From CAXBCP01 sp963977005 (GTDB lineage: Bacteria; Pseudomonadota; Alphaproteobacteria; MPNO01; UBA830), in contig CAXBMQ010000002.1 in NCBI GenBank assembly GCA_963977005.1, positions 124,001 through 188,000 on the forward strand: a stretch of DNA of 64,000 bases, in the 5' to 3' direction. Under the pieces are notes generated by a model that was given only the letters and a program-made list of their open reading frames with translations, made no database searches and was not told where the DNA came from. Below are positions 1-8,612 of this stretch, in pieces (the first letter of the stretch is position 1; every line of letters begins with the position of its first letter). A program made the position numbers and the translations under genes.

Positions 1-871
1 TCAGGGCGGCGAAAAAGCCGTACACGACCGTCGGGATACCGGCGAGGATTTCCAGCATGGGCTTGATATAGCCCCGCACTTTCGCACCGGCATAGTCGGA
101 CAGATATATCGCCGAGAACAGACCGATGGGCACGGCAAGAACCATTGCAATTGCGGTAATCAGCAATGTACCGGTGATCAGCGGGATCGCCCCGAAAGCG
201 CCTTTTGCGCCGACCTGGTCGGCACGCAGGGCCGTTTGTGGGCTCCACTCCGTGCCGAAGAGGAACTCGAAGATGGAGATTTTGGCAAAGAAACGAATGG
301 ATTCGAACACCAGCGAGAGGACGATGCCGATGGTGGTGACGATGGCGATAAGCGAACAGGCCATCAGGAACACTTTGATTGCCTGTTCCACCTGATTTCG
401 TGCCCGCAGTGTCGGCGACAGGCGCGCGCGCGCATATAGAGCACAGAGAATTGCCACGACGAGAGCGACCACGAACAGGGCGCTGTTGCCGATTCCCCGG
501 AAATTGTTCAGCTGCTCCGCAGCAGCGATCATGGCTGGATCGGCCTGTCGGCTGACGATATTGCCGTCTGCCAGATTGAAAATATCGCTCACGATCAGTC
601 CGAGACGGTCCGGGGGAAGCGATTGCATCGCTTCCGGCAGCGAGCCGACCACAAGGTTCTGAACGATGCTCGGCTGGAAGGAAAGCCAGACGACCGCGAT
701 CAAAATCGCGGGGATCGCGCACCAAAGCGCCGTATAGGCGCCGTAATAGTTCGGCCGCGAGTGAAGCTGCTGGAGATTGCCGGAAACAAGGGCCGACGCG
801 CGGGCGCGCCCGAAGTAATATCCGAACACGGTAAGCGCAAGGATCGTGAGTAGGAGGAAGGTCGGCGACAT
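1..871 (-). CDS. pstC: Phosphate ABC transporter permease PstC (3' end beyond window)
   Basis: Inner-membrane permease of the PstSCAB high-affinity phosphate importer. The minus-strand frame is open to the left edge, so only about 290 N-terminal residues are present. The protein begins with a hydrophobic segment (MSPTFLLLTILAL) and has a long variable N-terminal half with further hydrophobic stretches. It then enters the conserved core: LAVPIGLFSAIYLSDYA followed by the PstC signature AGIPTVVYGFFAAL, where the window ends. The extended N-terminus matches the long alphaproteobacterial PstC type. ATG 871 is the only ATG near the N-terminus; the frame runs 28 codons further 5' without another. 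A Pho box lies about 150 bp upstream, and phoR precedes it on the same strand. Confidence 0.9.
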   Translation of the reverse strand, partial: MSPTFLLLTILALTVFGYYFGRARASALVSGNLQQLHSRPNYYGAYTALWCAIPAILIAVVWLSFQPSIVQNLVVGSLPEAMQSLPPDRLGLIVSDIFNLADGNIVSRQADPAMIAAAEQLNNFRGIGNSALFVVALVVAILCALYARARLSPTLRARNQVEQAIKVFLMACSLIAIVTTIGIVLSLVFESIRFFAKISIFEFLFGTEWSPQTALRADQVGAKGAFGAIPLITGTLLITAIAMVLAVPIGLFSAIYLSDYAGAKVRGYIKPMLEILAGIPTVVYGFFAAL

Positions 872-1018
872 GAGCAGCTTTCGGTCTATTTCTTTGATGC
901 GGACGTTCTTTTCGGCCGCATTCTCCAGCCTTAGATCGATTGCCTGTAAGCGCCATCAATCCATTCGTAATCGGGTTGAACCCGACGAATCGGAAGCTAT
1001 TCGGACCCGGAGACCAAT

Positions 1019-1038
1019 TTATGACGGATATATGACAG
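1019..1038 (-). promoter_or_regulatory. Pho box (PhoB binding site) upstream of pstC
   Basis: On the minus strand the sequence reads CTGTCATATATCCGTCATAA, two 11-bp direct repeats that fit the PhoB consensus (CTGTCATAWAWCTGTCACAY) at almost every position. Further upstream on that strand GTCACATACG and CCGTAACATA look like weaker half-sites in the same phase. It lies between phoR and pstC and faces pstC, so phosphate-starvation activation of the pst genes by PhoB is the natural reading. Confidence 0.8.
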
Positions 1039-1084
1039 TTATGTTACGGCACGTATGTGACGGCGCGGCATCGCGCCGCCGGTT

Positions 1085-2497
1085 TCAGGCCGGCGGGCGG
1101 GGAATCTCGACCGAAATCGGCAGGAAAACGGTGAAGGTGCTGCCCTCGCCTTCGACGGATTTTACGTCCAGTCGGCCACGATGACGGCCGACGATATGCT
1201 TGACGATGGCGAGACCGAGCCCGGTGCCGCCCATTTCCCGCGATCTTGCGGCATCCACCCGGTAAAATCGCTCGGTCAGGCGCGGCAGGTGTTCGGCCGA
1301 AATTCCCGGGCCGCGATCGATTACCGAAATCTCGATATACTGGCTTTCCTCGGCGCCCTTTACGCCGAAAGGATTGCGTGCTTCCCGCGTGACGATGCGG
1401 ACCGATGAATTTTCGTCGCTGTATTTGACGGCATTGTCCACCAGGTTCTGGAAGAGCTGCGTGATCTCCACGGCGTCCCCGGTGATCCGGTGATCGCCCA
1501 GGCCCGGCTCGAAAACGATATCGATATGGCGCCGCGCGGCTGCTTCTTCGAGCACCGCGGCGATGTTCGTAAGAATGTCTGCAAGGTCGATCTCGCCCTC
1601 CGGGCGCGTGCTTGCGCTTAGCTCGATGCGCGACAGCGACAAAAGATCGTCGATCAGGCGCGTCATTCGCGTCGTGTGCTGTTCCATCATGTCGAGGAAC
1701 TTTGCCTGTCCCTCGCGGTCCCCGCGCGCGGGTCCCTGCAGGGTTTTGATACTGCCGCTGAGCACCGCGAGCGGCGTGCGGAGTTCATGGCTGGCATTGG
1801 CAACGAAATCCGTCCGCATTTTCTGGGTCTTCTTGATCTCGGTGATATCGAACAGCGCAATCACCAGGACCGAGCCGTCGGCAGCGGGTTCCCCGAGGCG
1901 TTGAATCCGCGCGCTGACCGACACCATCGTCGGAAATTCGATATCGAACTCGACCACCTGGTCGTGATCCCCGGCAAGAACTTCATCGACCGCTTCCAGA
2001 ATGCCGGGCGTCCGGATCAGCGAAGATAAATCGCGGCCCGCCCGGGGATCGCCTAACAGCGCCCGCGCGCCTGCCGTCGTTCGAACGATCTGACGATTTT
2101 CGTCGAGCAGAATCAGCGGCTGGGGCAGGCTTTCCATGATCGTTTCGGCCGAATTCGCCCGGGCGCCCAGCATTCCCCGGTCACGTCCCCAGGCGTCTTG
2201 CAGCCGGGTTACCGCCTCTGTGAACTCCGGGAACAGGCCACTCATATCTTCGACCGGCAAGTCGCCCTCGCCATCCCGTGCCAGCGTCTCCGAGAATTCG
2301 AGTATCCGGTACACATCCCCCAGTCCGCGGCGCACCATCCAGCCGAGCATCAGCACGCTGATCGCGACCGACGCGATCGCGACGTGCCAGTCCAGCCGCG
2401 ACGTGACGGCGAGCGCGCCGAAAACGATCGCCGGGGGCAGCGACGCCAGCGTTGTCAGCGTTACCAGCCGTCTGAGCGGTATGCGCGGGTGTGCCAT
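1085..2497 (-). CDS. phoR: Phosphate regulon sensor histidine kinase PhoR
   Basis: Membrane sensor kinase that phosphorylates PhoB under phosphate limitation. The 470 residues show two N-terminal hydrophobic segments (about 13-32 and 38-54), a PAS-like region (about 115-215), the HisKA dimerisation helix with phosphoacceptor His237 in ASHELRTPL, and a HATPase domain with N-box NLVDNAVKY, DRGPGIS and GGTGLGLAIV. The ATG has an upstream purine-rich site (AAGGT). The gene precedes pstC with an intervening Pho box, the usual phoR-pst arrangement. phoB is not in the window. PhoR identity rests on this context plus architecture; the kinase class itself is certain. Confidence 0.9.
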   Translation of the reverse strand: MAHPRIPLRRLVTLTTLASLPPAIVFGALAVTSRLDWHVAIASVAISVLMLGWMVRRGLGDVYRILEFSETLARDGEGDLPVEDMSGLFPEFTEAVTRLQDAWGRDRGMLGARANSAETIMESLPQPLILLDENRQIVRTTAGARALLGDPRAGRDLSSLIRTPGILEAVDEVLAGDHDQVVEFDIEFPTMVSVSARIQRLGEPAADGSVLVIALFDITEIKKTQKMRTDFVANASHELRTPLAVLSGSIKTLQGPARGDREGQAKFLDMMEQHTTRMTRLIDDLLSLSRIELSASTRPEGEIDLADILTNIAAVLEEAAARRHIDIVFEPGLGDHRITGDAVEITQLFQNLVDNAVKYSDENSSVRIVTREARNPFGVKGAEESQYIEISVIDRGPGISAEHLPRLTERFYRVDAARSREMGGTGLGLAIVKHIVGRHRGRLDVKSVEGEGSTFTVFLPISVEIPRPPA

Positions 2498-2556
2498 GGA
2501 GATTTACCTTCTGCCTTCCGGTCCCTGCGGAACGTCTCGGCCCCGGCTGACAAGCA

Positions 2557-4899
2557 TTATTTTTTCGGCGCGCGCTTCTTTTTCGCCGCCGTGTTCGGAT
2601 TGGGGGCTGGCGCCGGTCCGTCCTCGCGGTTGGCGATCACTACGGAATCGTGTGCCGCCATCGTGGCGAAATTCACCATGACCGCATCGTTCGCGTTCAT
2701 CGGAACGATCTGAACGGCGCGGCTCAACCCCGTCAGCAGCGGCCCGATGACCGTGCCGCCCCCCAGTTTCTGGAGAATCTGCGACGAAATCGCAGCCGCG
2801 TGCAGGCCCGGCATGATCAGGATGTTTGCCGGTCCGGTCAGGCGGCAGAACGGGAACACGACGCGCAGGTCCATATCCAGCGCCACATCCGGCGACATTT
2901 CGCCGTCATATTCGAAATCAGCCCCCTCGGCGTCGAGGATCGCGACGGCATCGCGGACCTGTGTTGCCAACGCGCCCGGCGGATTGCCGAAAGTCGCATG
3001 GGACAGGAAGGCGACGCGGGGCACGTGCCCATGCGACATGACCTCGGCGACGCACTGACGCGCGATGCGGGCAAGCTGTTCGCCGGTCGGACGTTCGTTG
3101 ATCGTGGTGTCCGCAATGAAGACCGTGTGCGCGCCCGACGTCACCATGGAAAAGCCGAAGACTTCCGATCCCGGCATCGGGTCGATCGCGAGCCGGATAT
3201 TGTCGTGACTGACCGAGTAGCTGCGCGACAGGCCGGTCACCATGGCGTCGATATCGCCATGCACAAGCATGCAGGCGGAAAACACGTTGCGGTCCTGGTG
3301 CACAAGGCGCTGGCAGTCGCGGTAGAGATAGCCGTCCCGCTGCAGCCGCTGATAAAGATATTCGATATAGTGCCGGTTGCCGCGGGAAATTGCGGCATTC
3401 TGGATTTCGATATGGTCGGCGCCCGTCAGCCCGAGTCGCTTGATCGTGTCGTTGATCTGTTCCTCGCGGCCGATCAGCACAGGCGTGCCGAGCCCCGACT
3501 GCGAGAATGCGATCGCGGCGCGGATGGACGTTTCCTCCTCGCCTTCCGCGAAACCGACGCGGCGCGGATTCGCGCGGACCTCGGCATGTGTCGCCTGCAG
3601 CATGGAGACCGTGGGGTCGAGCCGGGCGGAAAGTTCGACCTTATAGGCATTCAGGTCGGGCATTTCCTTGCGTGCAACACCGGTATCCACGGCTGCCTGG
3701 GCGACGGCTGGCGGAATCGCCGAAATCAGACGTGGGTCGAACGGCACGGGGATAATGTATTCCGGCCCGTAGCGCAGTCGCCTGCCGGAATAGGCGGCGG
3801 CGACCTCGTCCGGCACGTCTTCGCGCGCGAGCTCCGCCAGCGCGCGGGCGGCGGCGATTTTCATCTCGTCGTTGATTGTCCGCGCGCGCACATCGAGCGC
3901 CCCGCGAAAGATATAGGGGAAACCGAGCACGTTATTGACCTGGTTCGGATAGTCGGACCGCCCGGTGGCGAAAATCACGTCCTTGCGCACCTCACGGGCC
4001 TCTTCCGGCGTGATTTCCGGATCGGGGTTCGCCATCGCAAAGATGATCGGGTTATCGGCCATGGATTTCACCATGTCCTTTGTCACGGCACCGGCGACCG
4101 ACAGGCCGAAGAACGAATCCGTGCCTTCCATCGCTTCTTCGAGCGTGCGCGCATCGGTCTTGGCGGCATGCGCCGATTTCCACTGGTTCATGCCCTCTTC
4201 GCGGCCCTGATAGACGACACCGCGGGTGTCGCACAAAAGAATATTGTCGTGCTGCATGCCGAACGCCTTGAGAAGTTCGATACAGGCAATACCCGCCGAC
4301 CCCGCCCCGTTGACGACAAGCTTGGTCTTTTCGATATCGCGGCCGGTCAGGTCGAGCGCGTTGATGAACCCGGCGGCGGCAATGATCGCCGTGCCGTGCT
4401 GGTCGTCATGGAAGACCGGAATATCCATCAGTTCGCGCAGACGGCTTTCGATCAGAAAGCATTCGGGCGCCTTGATGTCTTCCAGATTGATGCCGCCGAA
4501 GGACGGGCCGAGAAAACGGACGCAATTGATAAACTCGTCGACATCTTCCGTATCCAGTTCCAGATCGATGGAATCGACATCGGCGAAGCGTTTGAACAGC
4601 ACCGCCTTGCCTTCCATTACCGGCTTGGACGCCAGTCCGCCGAGATTGCCCAGGCCGAGCACGGCGGTGCCGTTGGAGATCACGGCAACCATGTTGCCCT
4701 TCGCCGTATATTCGTAGGCGTTGTCGGGATTGTCCGAAATCTCGAGGCAGGGGGCGGCGACGCCCGGCGAATAGGCCAGTGCCAGATCGCGCTGTGTGGT
4801 CAGCGGTTTGGTGGCGACAACCTCCACCTTACCCGGACGTCCGGTCCGGTGCATTATGAGTGAGTCCTTGTCTAGATCGCTGTAATTCCGCTTGGCCAT
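2557..4899 (-). CDS. maeB: NADP-dependent malic enzyme with phosphotransacetylase-like domain
   Basis: Oxidative decarboxylation of malate to pyruvate in the cytoplasm, linking the TCA cycle to gluconeogenesis and NADPH supply. The 780 residues have the MaeB architecture: an N-terminal malic enzyme domain (AYSPGVAAPCLEI, VFHDDQHGTAII, nucleotide-binding VNGAGSAGIACIELL) to about residue 430, then a C-terminal phosphate acetyltransferase-like domain that in this family is regulatory rather than catalytic. ATG 4899 (MAKRNYSDLDKDSL) gives the normal length. The frame extends further 5' but would run into the divergent mutS. A Lys-rich tail (KKKRAPKK) ends the protein. NADP preference is inferred from family. 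Confidence 0.93.
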   Translation of the reverse strand: MAKRNYSDLDKDSLIMHRTGRPGKVEVVATKPLTTQRDLALAYSPGVAAPCLEISDNPDNAYEYTAKGNMVAVISNGTAVLGLGNLGGLASKPVMEGKAVLFKRFADVDSIDLELDTEDVDEFINCVRFLGPSFGGINLEDIKAPECFLIESRLRELMDIPVFHDDQHGTAIIAAAGFINALDLTGRDIEKTKLVVNGAGSAGIACIELLKAFGMQHDNILLCDTRGVVYQGREEGMNQWKSAHAAKTDARTLEEAMEGTDSFFGLSVAGAVTKDMVKSMADNPIIFAMANPDPEITPEEAREVRKDVIFATGRSDYPNQVNNVLGFPYIFRGALDVRARTINDEMKIAAARALAELAREDVPDEVAAAYSGRRLRYGPEYIIPVPFDPRLISAIPPAVAQAAVDTGVARKEMPDLNAYKVELSARLDPTVSMLQATHAEVRANPRRVGFAEGEEETSIRAAIAFSQSGLGTPVLIGREEQINDTIKRLGLTGADHIEIQNAAISRGNRHYIEYLYQRLQRDGYLYRDCQRLVHQDRNVFSACMLVHGDIDAMVTGLSRSYSVSHDNIRLAIDPMPGSEVFGFSMVTSGAHTVFIADTTINERPTGEQLARIARQCVAEVMSHGHVPRVAFLSHATFGNPPGALATQVRDAVAILDAEGADFEYDGEMSPDVALDMDLRVVFPFCRLTGPANILIMPGLHAAAISSQILQKLGGGTVIGPLLTGLSRAVQIVPMNANDAVMVNFATMAAHDSVVIANREDGPAPAPNPNTAAKKKRAPKK

Positions 4900-5052
4900 G
4901 TTCGCCTCAGGTGATTGGATGTCCGCCCGGCAGGATAGAGAGGAAACTGCGTCGCTCCAACAAGGCATTCTAGGGGGGCGTTCGTGACAGGAATTTGAAC
5001 CGATTCCCCGATGGCTGTTCGAACGCGCGGGCGGCTGTGATAAATTCAACCC

Positions 5053-7806
5053 GTGGCGGATACAGAAAACATACCGGTTGACGCGGCAGGCGTACCTGCG
5101 CCCGACAAAAAAACGTCGCCGGCCGGGCCGCCGGCGAAGTCTGCGAACAAGATTGGCGGCAAGGCTGCCGGCAAATCGGGGGGCGATGCGCCCACGCCGA
5201 TGATGTCGCAATATCTGGAGATCAAGCAGGCCCATCCTGACGACCTGCTGTTCTACCGCATGGGCGATTTCTACGAGATGTTCTTCGACGATGCGGAACA
5301 GGCCGCCGCCGCGCTCGACATCACGCTGACCCGGCGCGGCAAACATCAGGGGGCAGATATCCCCATGTGCGGAGTGCCGGTTCACGCCGCCGAAGCCTAT
5401 CTGTCACGGCTGATCCGGAAGGGAATCCGGGTTGCGGTCTGCGAACAGACCGAAGACCCGGCGGAAGCAAAAAAGCGCGGCGCCAAATCGGTGGTCCGGC
5501 GCGAGGTCGTACGCGTGGTGACGCCCGGCACGATCACAGAAGAAGCGCTGCTCGATGCCCGGCGCCACAATTACCTCGCGGCTGTCGCCGAGGCCGGCGG
5601 CGCGCTTGGCCTTGCCTGGCTGGATGTATCGACCGGCGCGTTCTTTTCGCAGCCGGTCGAGCGCGCCGGCCTTCCGGCGGCGCTGGCACGGATCGAACCC
5701 GGCGAATTGCTGATATCGGAGCGGCTCTCGCGCGAACCGGAATTCTACGAAATCTGCGCCGATTTTCGCGACACCCTGGCGGTGCAGGCCGATTCCCGGT
5801 TCGACAGCATGGCGGGCCGCCGACGGCTGGAGGAAATTTTTGCGGTCAAGGCGCTCGATGCGTTCGGTGACTACAATCGGGCCGAACTGGCGGCCTGCGG
5901 CGGCATCGTCGCGTATGTCGAACTGACGCAAAAGGGCAAGCTGCCGCGCCTGCAGCCGCCGCGGCGCCTTTCGGGCGGCGAGGCGATGGAGATCGACGCG
6001 GCGACCCGGCGCAATCTCGAACTCGCACGCACCATGAGCGGTGCCCGCGACGGCTCGCTGCTGTCGGTGATCGATCGCACGGTGACCGGCGCCGGCGGGC
6101 GTCTGCTGGCCGCCCGGCTGGCGGCACCGCTGACCGATGCCGCGGCGATCCGGGCGCGCCATGACGCGGTTTCCTGGTTCGTCGATTCGTCCCGCGCGCG
6201 TGACGACGTGCGCGAACTTCTGCGCGCGGCGCCCGATATGGAACGGGCGCTGACGCGGCTTACCATCGGCCGCGGCAGGCCGCGCGATCTCGGTGCGGTG
6301 CGGGATGCTTTGTCGGTCGCCGTCGACCTGCGGTCGTTGCTGGACGCTGCGTCCGACCTGCCTGCCGATATCGCGACCGCCGCCGGCGATATCGGCGCAC
6401 ACAACGTGCTGATCGACCGGCTGACCCGGGCGCTGGCAGAGGAGTTACCGCTGGTATCCCGCGACGGCGGCTTTATCCGCGCCGGCTATGCACCCGAATT
6501 CGACGCGCTGCGCGAACTGCGGGATGAGAGCCGCAAACATATTGCCGCCCTGCAGGCGCGCTATGTCGACGATACCGGGATCGCCTCGCTCAAAATCCGC
6601 CACAATAACGTCCTCGGGTATTTCATTGACGTCACGACGGCCCAGGCGGAGAAGATGCCGACCGGCGAAGACAGCCCGTTCATCCACCGTCAGACCCTCG
6701 CAAGCGCGATGCGTTTTACAACGGTTGAGCTCGGTGAACTTGAGGGCAAACTGGCCCAGGCGGGCGAACGCGCGCTCGCAATGGAGCTCGAGCTGTTCGA
6801 CGACCTGGTGACCGAGACCGTGGCGCGGGCCGACGCGATCTCCCTCGCCGCCGATGCCCTGGCCCGGCTCGATGTTTCCGCCGCTCTCGCGACCCTTGCG
6901 GTCGACCGCCGCTACGTCCGGCCCCGGGTCGATGACGGCACGGCCTTCCGGATTTCGGGGGGCCGCCACCCGGTGGTCGAGGCCGCGCTGGCCGCTTCGC
7001 GCGATGGCGGTTTTGTCGCCAATAACTGCGACCTCGCCGAGGCGCACCGGTTGTGGCTGGTCACCGGTCCCAACATGGCGGGCAAATCGACCTTCCTGCG
7101 CCAGAACGCGCTGATCGCCATCCTGGCCCAGGCCGGCTCGTTCGTGCCGGCGGACGACGCCCATATCGGTATCGTCGACCGGCTGTTCAGCCGCGTCGGC
7201 GCCGCCGACGACCTCGCACGCGGGCGGTCGACATTCATGGTCGAGATGGTCGAGACCGCGACGATTCTGAACCAGGCGACCGACAGGTCGCTGGTCATTC
7301 TGGACGAGATCGGCCGCGGGACCGCAACCTTCGATGGCCTGTCCATCGCCTGGGCGACGCTCGAGAACCTGCACGAGGTCAACCGATGCCGCTCGCTGTT
7401 CGCCACCCATTTTCACGAACTGACATCGCTGACAGCCCGGCTCGATGCACTCGCCTGTCATTCCATGCGGGTCACCGAATGGGAGGGCGATGTCGTCTTT
7501 CTGCATGAAGTGATCGCGGGCGCCGCCGATCAGTCATACGGCGTGCATGTCGCGAAACTTGCCGGCCTGCCGCCCGCCGTAGTCGCCCGCGCGCAGGAGG
7601 TTCTGCGGATTCTGGAACAGGGCGAACAGTCGGGCGCGCTCGCGCAGCTGGCCGACGACCTGCCGCTGTTTTCGGCAAAGGTGCCCGCGGCCGCGGAAGA
7701 CGCCGCACCGTCCGCGGTCGAAGAAGCGCTTTCCGACATCAATCCCGACGAACTTACCCCGCGCGATGCGCTGGAGACGCTCTACCGGCTGAAAGGGTTG
7801 CTCTGA
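5053..7806 (+). CDS. mutS: DNA mismatch repair ATPase MutS
   Basis: Recognises mispaired bases and recruits MutL. All MutS parts are visible: mismatch-binding domain with FYRMGDFYEMF, connector, lever/clamp, and the ABC-type ATPase with Walker A GPNMAGKST (about residue 672), LARGRSTFMVEM, Walker B SLVILDEIGRGT, and FATHFHEL. It is 917 residues, about 50 longer than usual because of a Pro/Ala/Lys/Gly-rich N-terminal tail before MMSQYLEIKQ. The GTG at 5053 gives this tail and has no clear Shine-Dalgarno; initiation at the Met pair near residue 49 would give the standard N-terminus. Divergent from maeB. Confidence 0.95.
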   Translation: MADTENIPVDAAGVPAPDKKTSPAGPPAKSANKIGGKAAGKSGGDAPTPMMSQYLEIKQAHPDDLLFYRMGDFYEMFFDDAEQAAAALDITLTRRGKHQGADIPMCGVPVHAAEAYLSRLIRKGIRVAVCEQTEDPAEAKKRGAKSVVRREVVRVVTPGTITEEALLDARRHNYLAAVAEAGGALGLAWLDVSTGAFFSQPVERAGLPAALARIEPGELLISERLSREPEFYEICADFRDTLAVQADSRFDSMAGRRRLEEIFAVKALDAFGDYNRAELAACGGIVAYVELTQKGKLPRLQPPRRLSGGEAMEIDAATRRNLELARTMSGARDGSLLSVIDRTVTGAGGRLLAARLAAPLTDAAAIRARHDAVSWFVDSSRARDDVRELLRAAPDMERALTRLTIGRGRPRDLGAVRDALSVAVDLRSLLDAASDLPADIATAAGDIGAHNVLIDRLTRALAEELPLVSRDGGFIRAGYAPEFDALRELRDESRKHIAALQARYVDDTGIASLKIRHNNVLGYFIDVTTAQAEKMPTGEDSPFIHRQTLASAMRFTTVELGELEGKLAQAGERALAMELELFDDLVTETVARADAISLAADALARLDVSAALATLAVDRRYVRPRVDDGTAFRISGGRHPVVEAALAASRDGGFVANNCDLAEAHRLWLVTGPNMAGKSTFLRQNALIAILAQAGSFVPADDAHIGIVDRLFSRVGAADDLARGRSTFMVEMVETATILNQATDRSLVILDEIGRGTATFDGLSIAWATLENLHEVNRCRSLFATHFHELTSLTARLDALACHSMRVTEWEGDVVFLHEVIAGAADQSYGVHVAKLAGLPPAVVARAQEVLRILEQGEQSGALAQLADDLPLFSAKVPAAAEDAAPSAVEEALSDINPDELTPRDALETLYRLKGLL

Positions 7807-7864
7807 GGTCTTGTCCCGAAGGCTCTGACGACCGGTTTTCGGCAATCCTTATTGTCGGCCGGCC

Positions 7865-8410
7865 TCAGATATCCGCCCAGCCCGCCGGCGGTTTGCCCTT
7901 GCCGGGATGGACCGCACCGCAATTGCCGCAGGTGCGCGCGGCCTCGTCGGCGTAAAAAGCCTCGTAGAGCGGCGGCAGGTCGTCGACGATATTGTTCACC
8001 GGCACTTCGATGCGGTGGATGCAGGACATGCACTCGAAGCAGTACCATTCGAACGCATCCAGCATCCCCGCCATCCGCGGCGATTCCACGACCAGCCCGT
8101 AGGAGCCCGGTACGGGGCGCTGGGGCGAATGGCGCATATGCGGCGGCAGCATGAACACCTCGCCCTCATTGATGCGGACATCCCTGATCTCGCCGTCATC
8201 GACAACTTTCAGGATCATGTCCCCTTTGATCTGATAGAAAAATTCCTGCACCGGATCGTCGTGAAAATCCACCCGCGTGTTGGGTCCGCCGATGATCTGC
8301 GCGATCATGCCGTCTTCCTCGAAGAGCAGCTTGTTGCCCACCGGGGGTTTGAGCTGGTCTCGGAACTTGTCGACCCAGCGGTCGAGATTGAACGGGGCGT
8401 TCACGGTCAT
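7865..8410 (-). CDS. nbaC: 3-hydroxyanthranilate 3,4-dioxygenase
   Basis: Cupin dioxygenase that opens 3-hydroxyanthranilate to 2-amino-3-carboxymuconate semialdehyde, the precursor of quinolinate and NAD in the kynurenine route or of its catabolic branch. The 181 residues carry the Fe(II) ligands His50, Glu56 and His94, the substrate-binding Arg98, and the bacterial rubredoxin-like iron site Cys124/Cys127 and Cys161/Cys164. This spacing matches the Ralstonia enzyme shifted by one. ATG 8410 follows GAAAGAG; the frame extends 5' but would add 63 residues that do not look native. No other kynurenine-pathway gene lies in the window; it sits alone between mutS and glnD, convergent with mutS. Confidence 0.93.
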   Translation of the reverse strand: MTVNAPFNLDRWVDKFRDQLKPPVGNKLLFEEDGMIAQIIGGPNTRVDFHDDPVQEFFYQIKGDMILKVVDDGEIRDVRINEGEVFMLPPHMRHSPQRPVPGSYGLVVESPRMAGMLDAFEWYCFECMSCIHRIEVPVNNIVDDLPPLYEAFYADEAARTCGNCGAVHPGKGKPPAGWADI

Positions 8411-8612
8411 GGGTACTCTTTCGGGTTGTGACGTTGCTGGCTGTTGATTTTTTCTGCTCGTGGCGGGGTGGTTCGACCGGACGATTGTGAGGCAACGGCG
8501 ACACCGAATTCCTTGATACAGGTTAACCGGGAAAACCATTGCCGCAATGGCATTCGGACATTCTTTACAGATGTTATATATTCCGGCGATCTGCACCAAC
8601 GGTAACCGCTAA

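Noticed and set aside
2650..4863. Long plus-strand open frame antisense to maeB
   Set aside because: His/Arg/Asp-rich translation with no family resemblance; typical of the antisense of a GC-rich gene whose complement has few stop codons.
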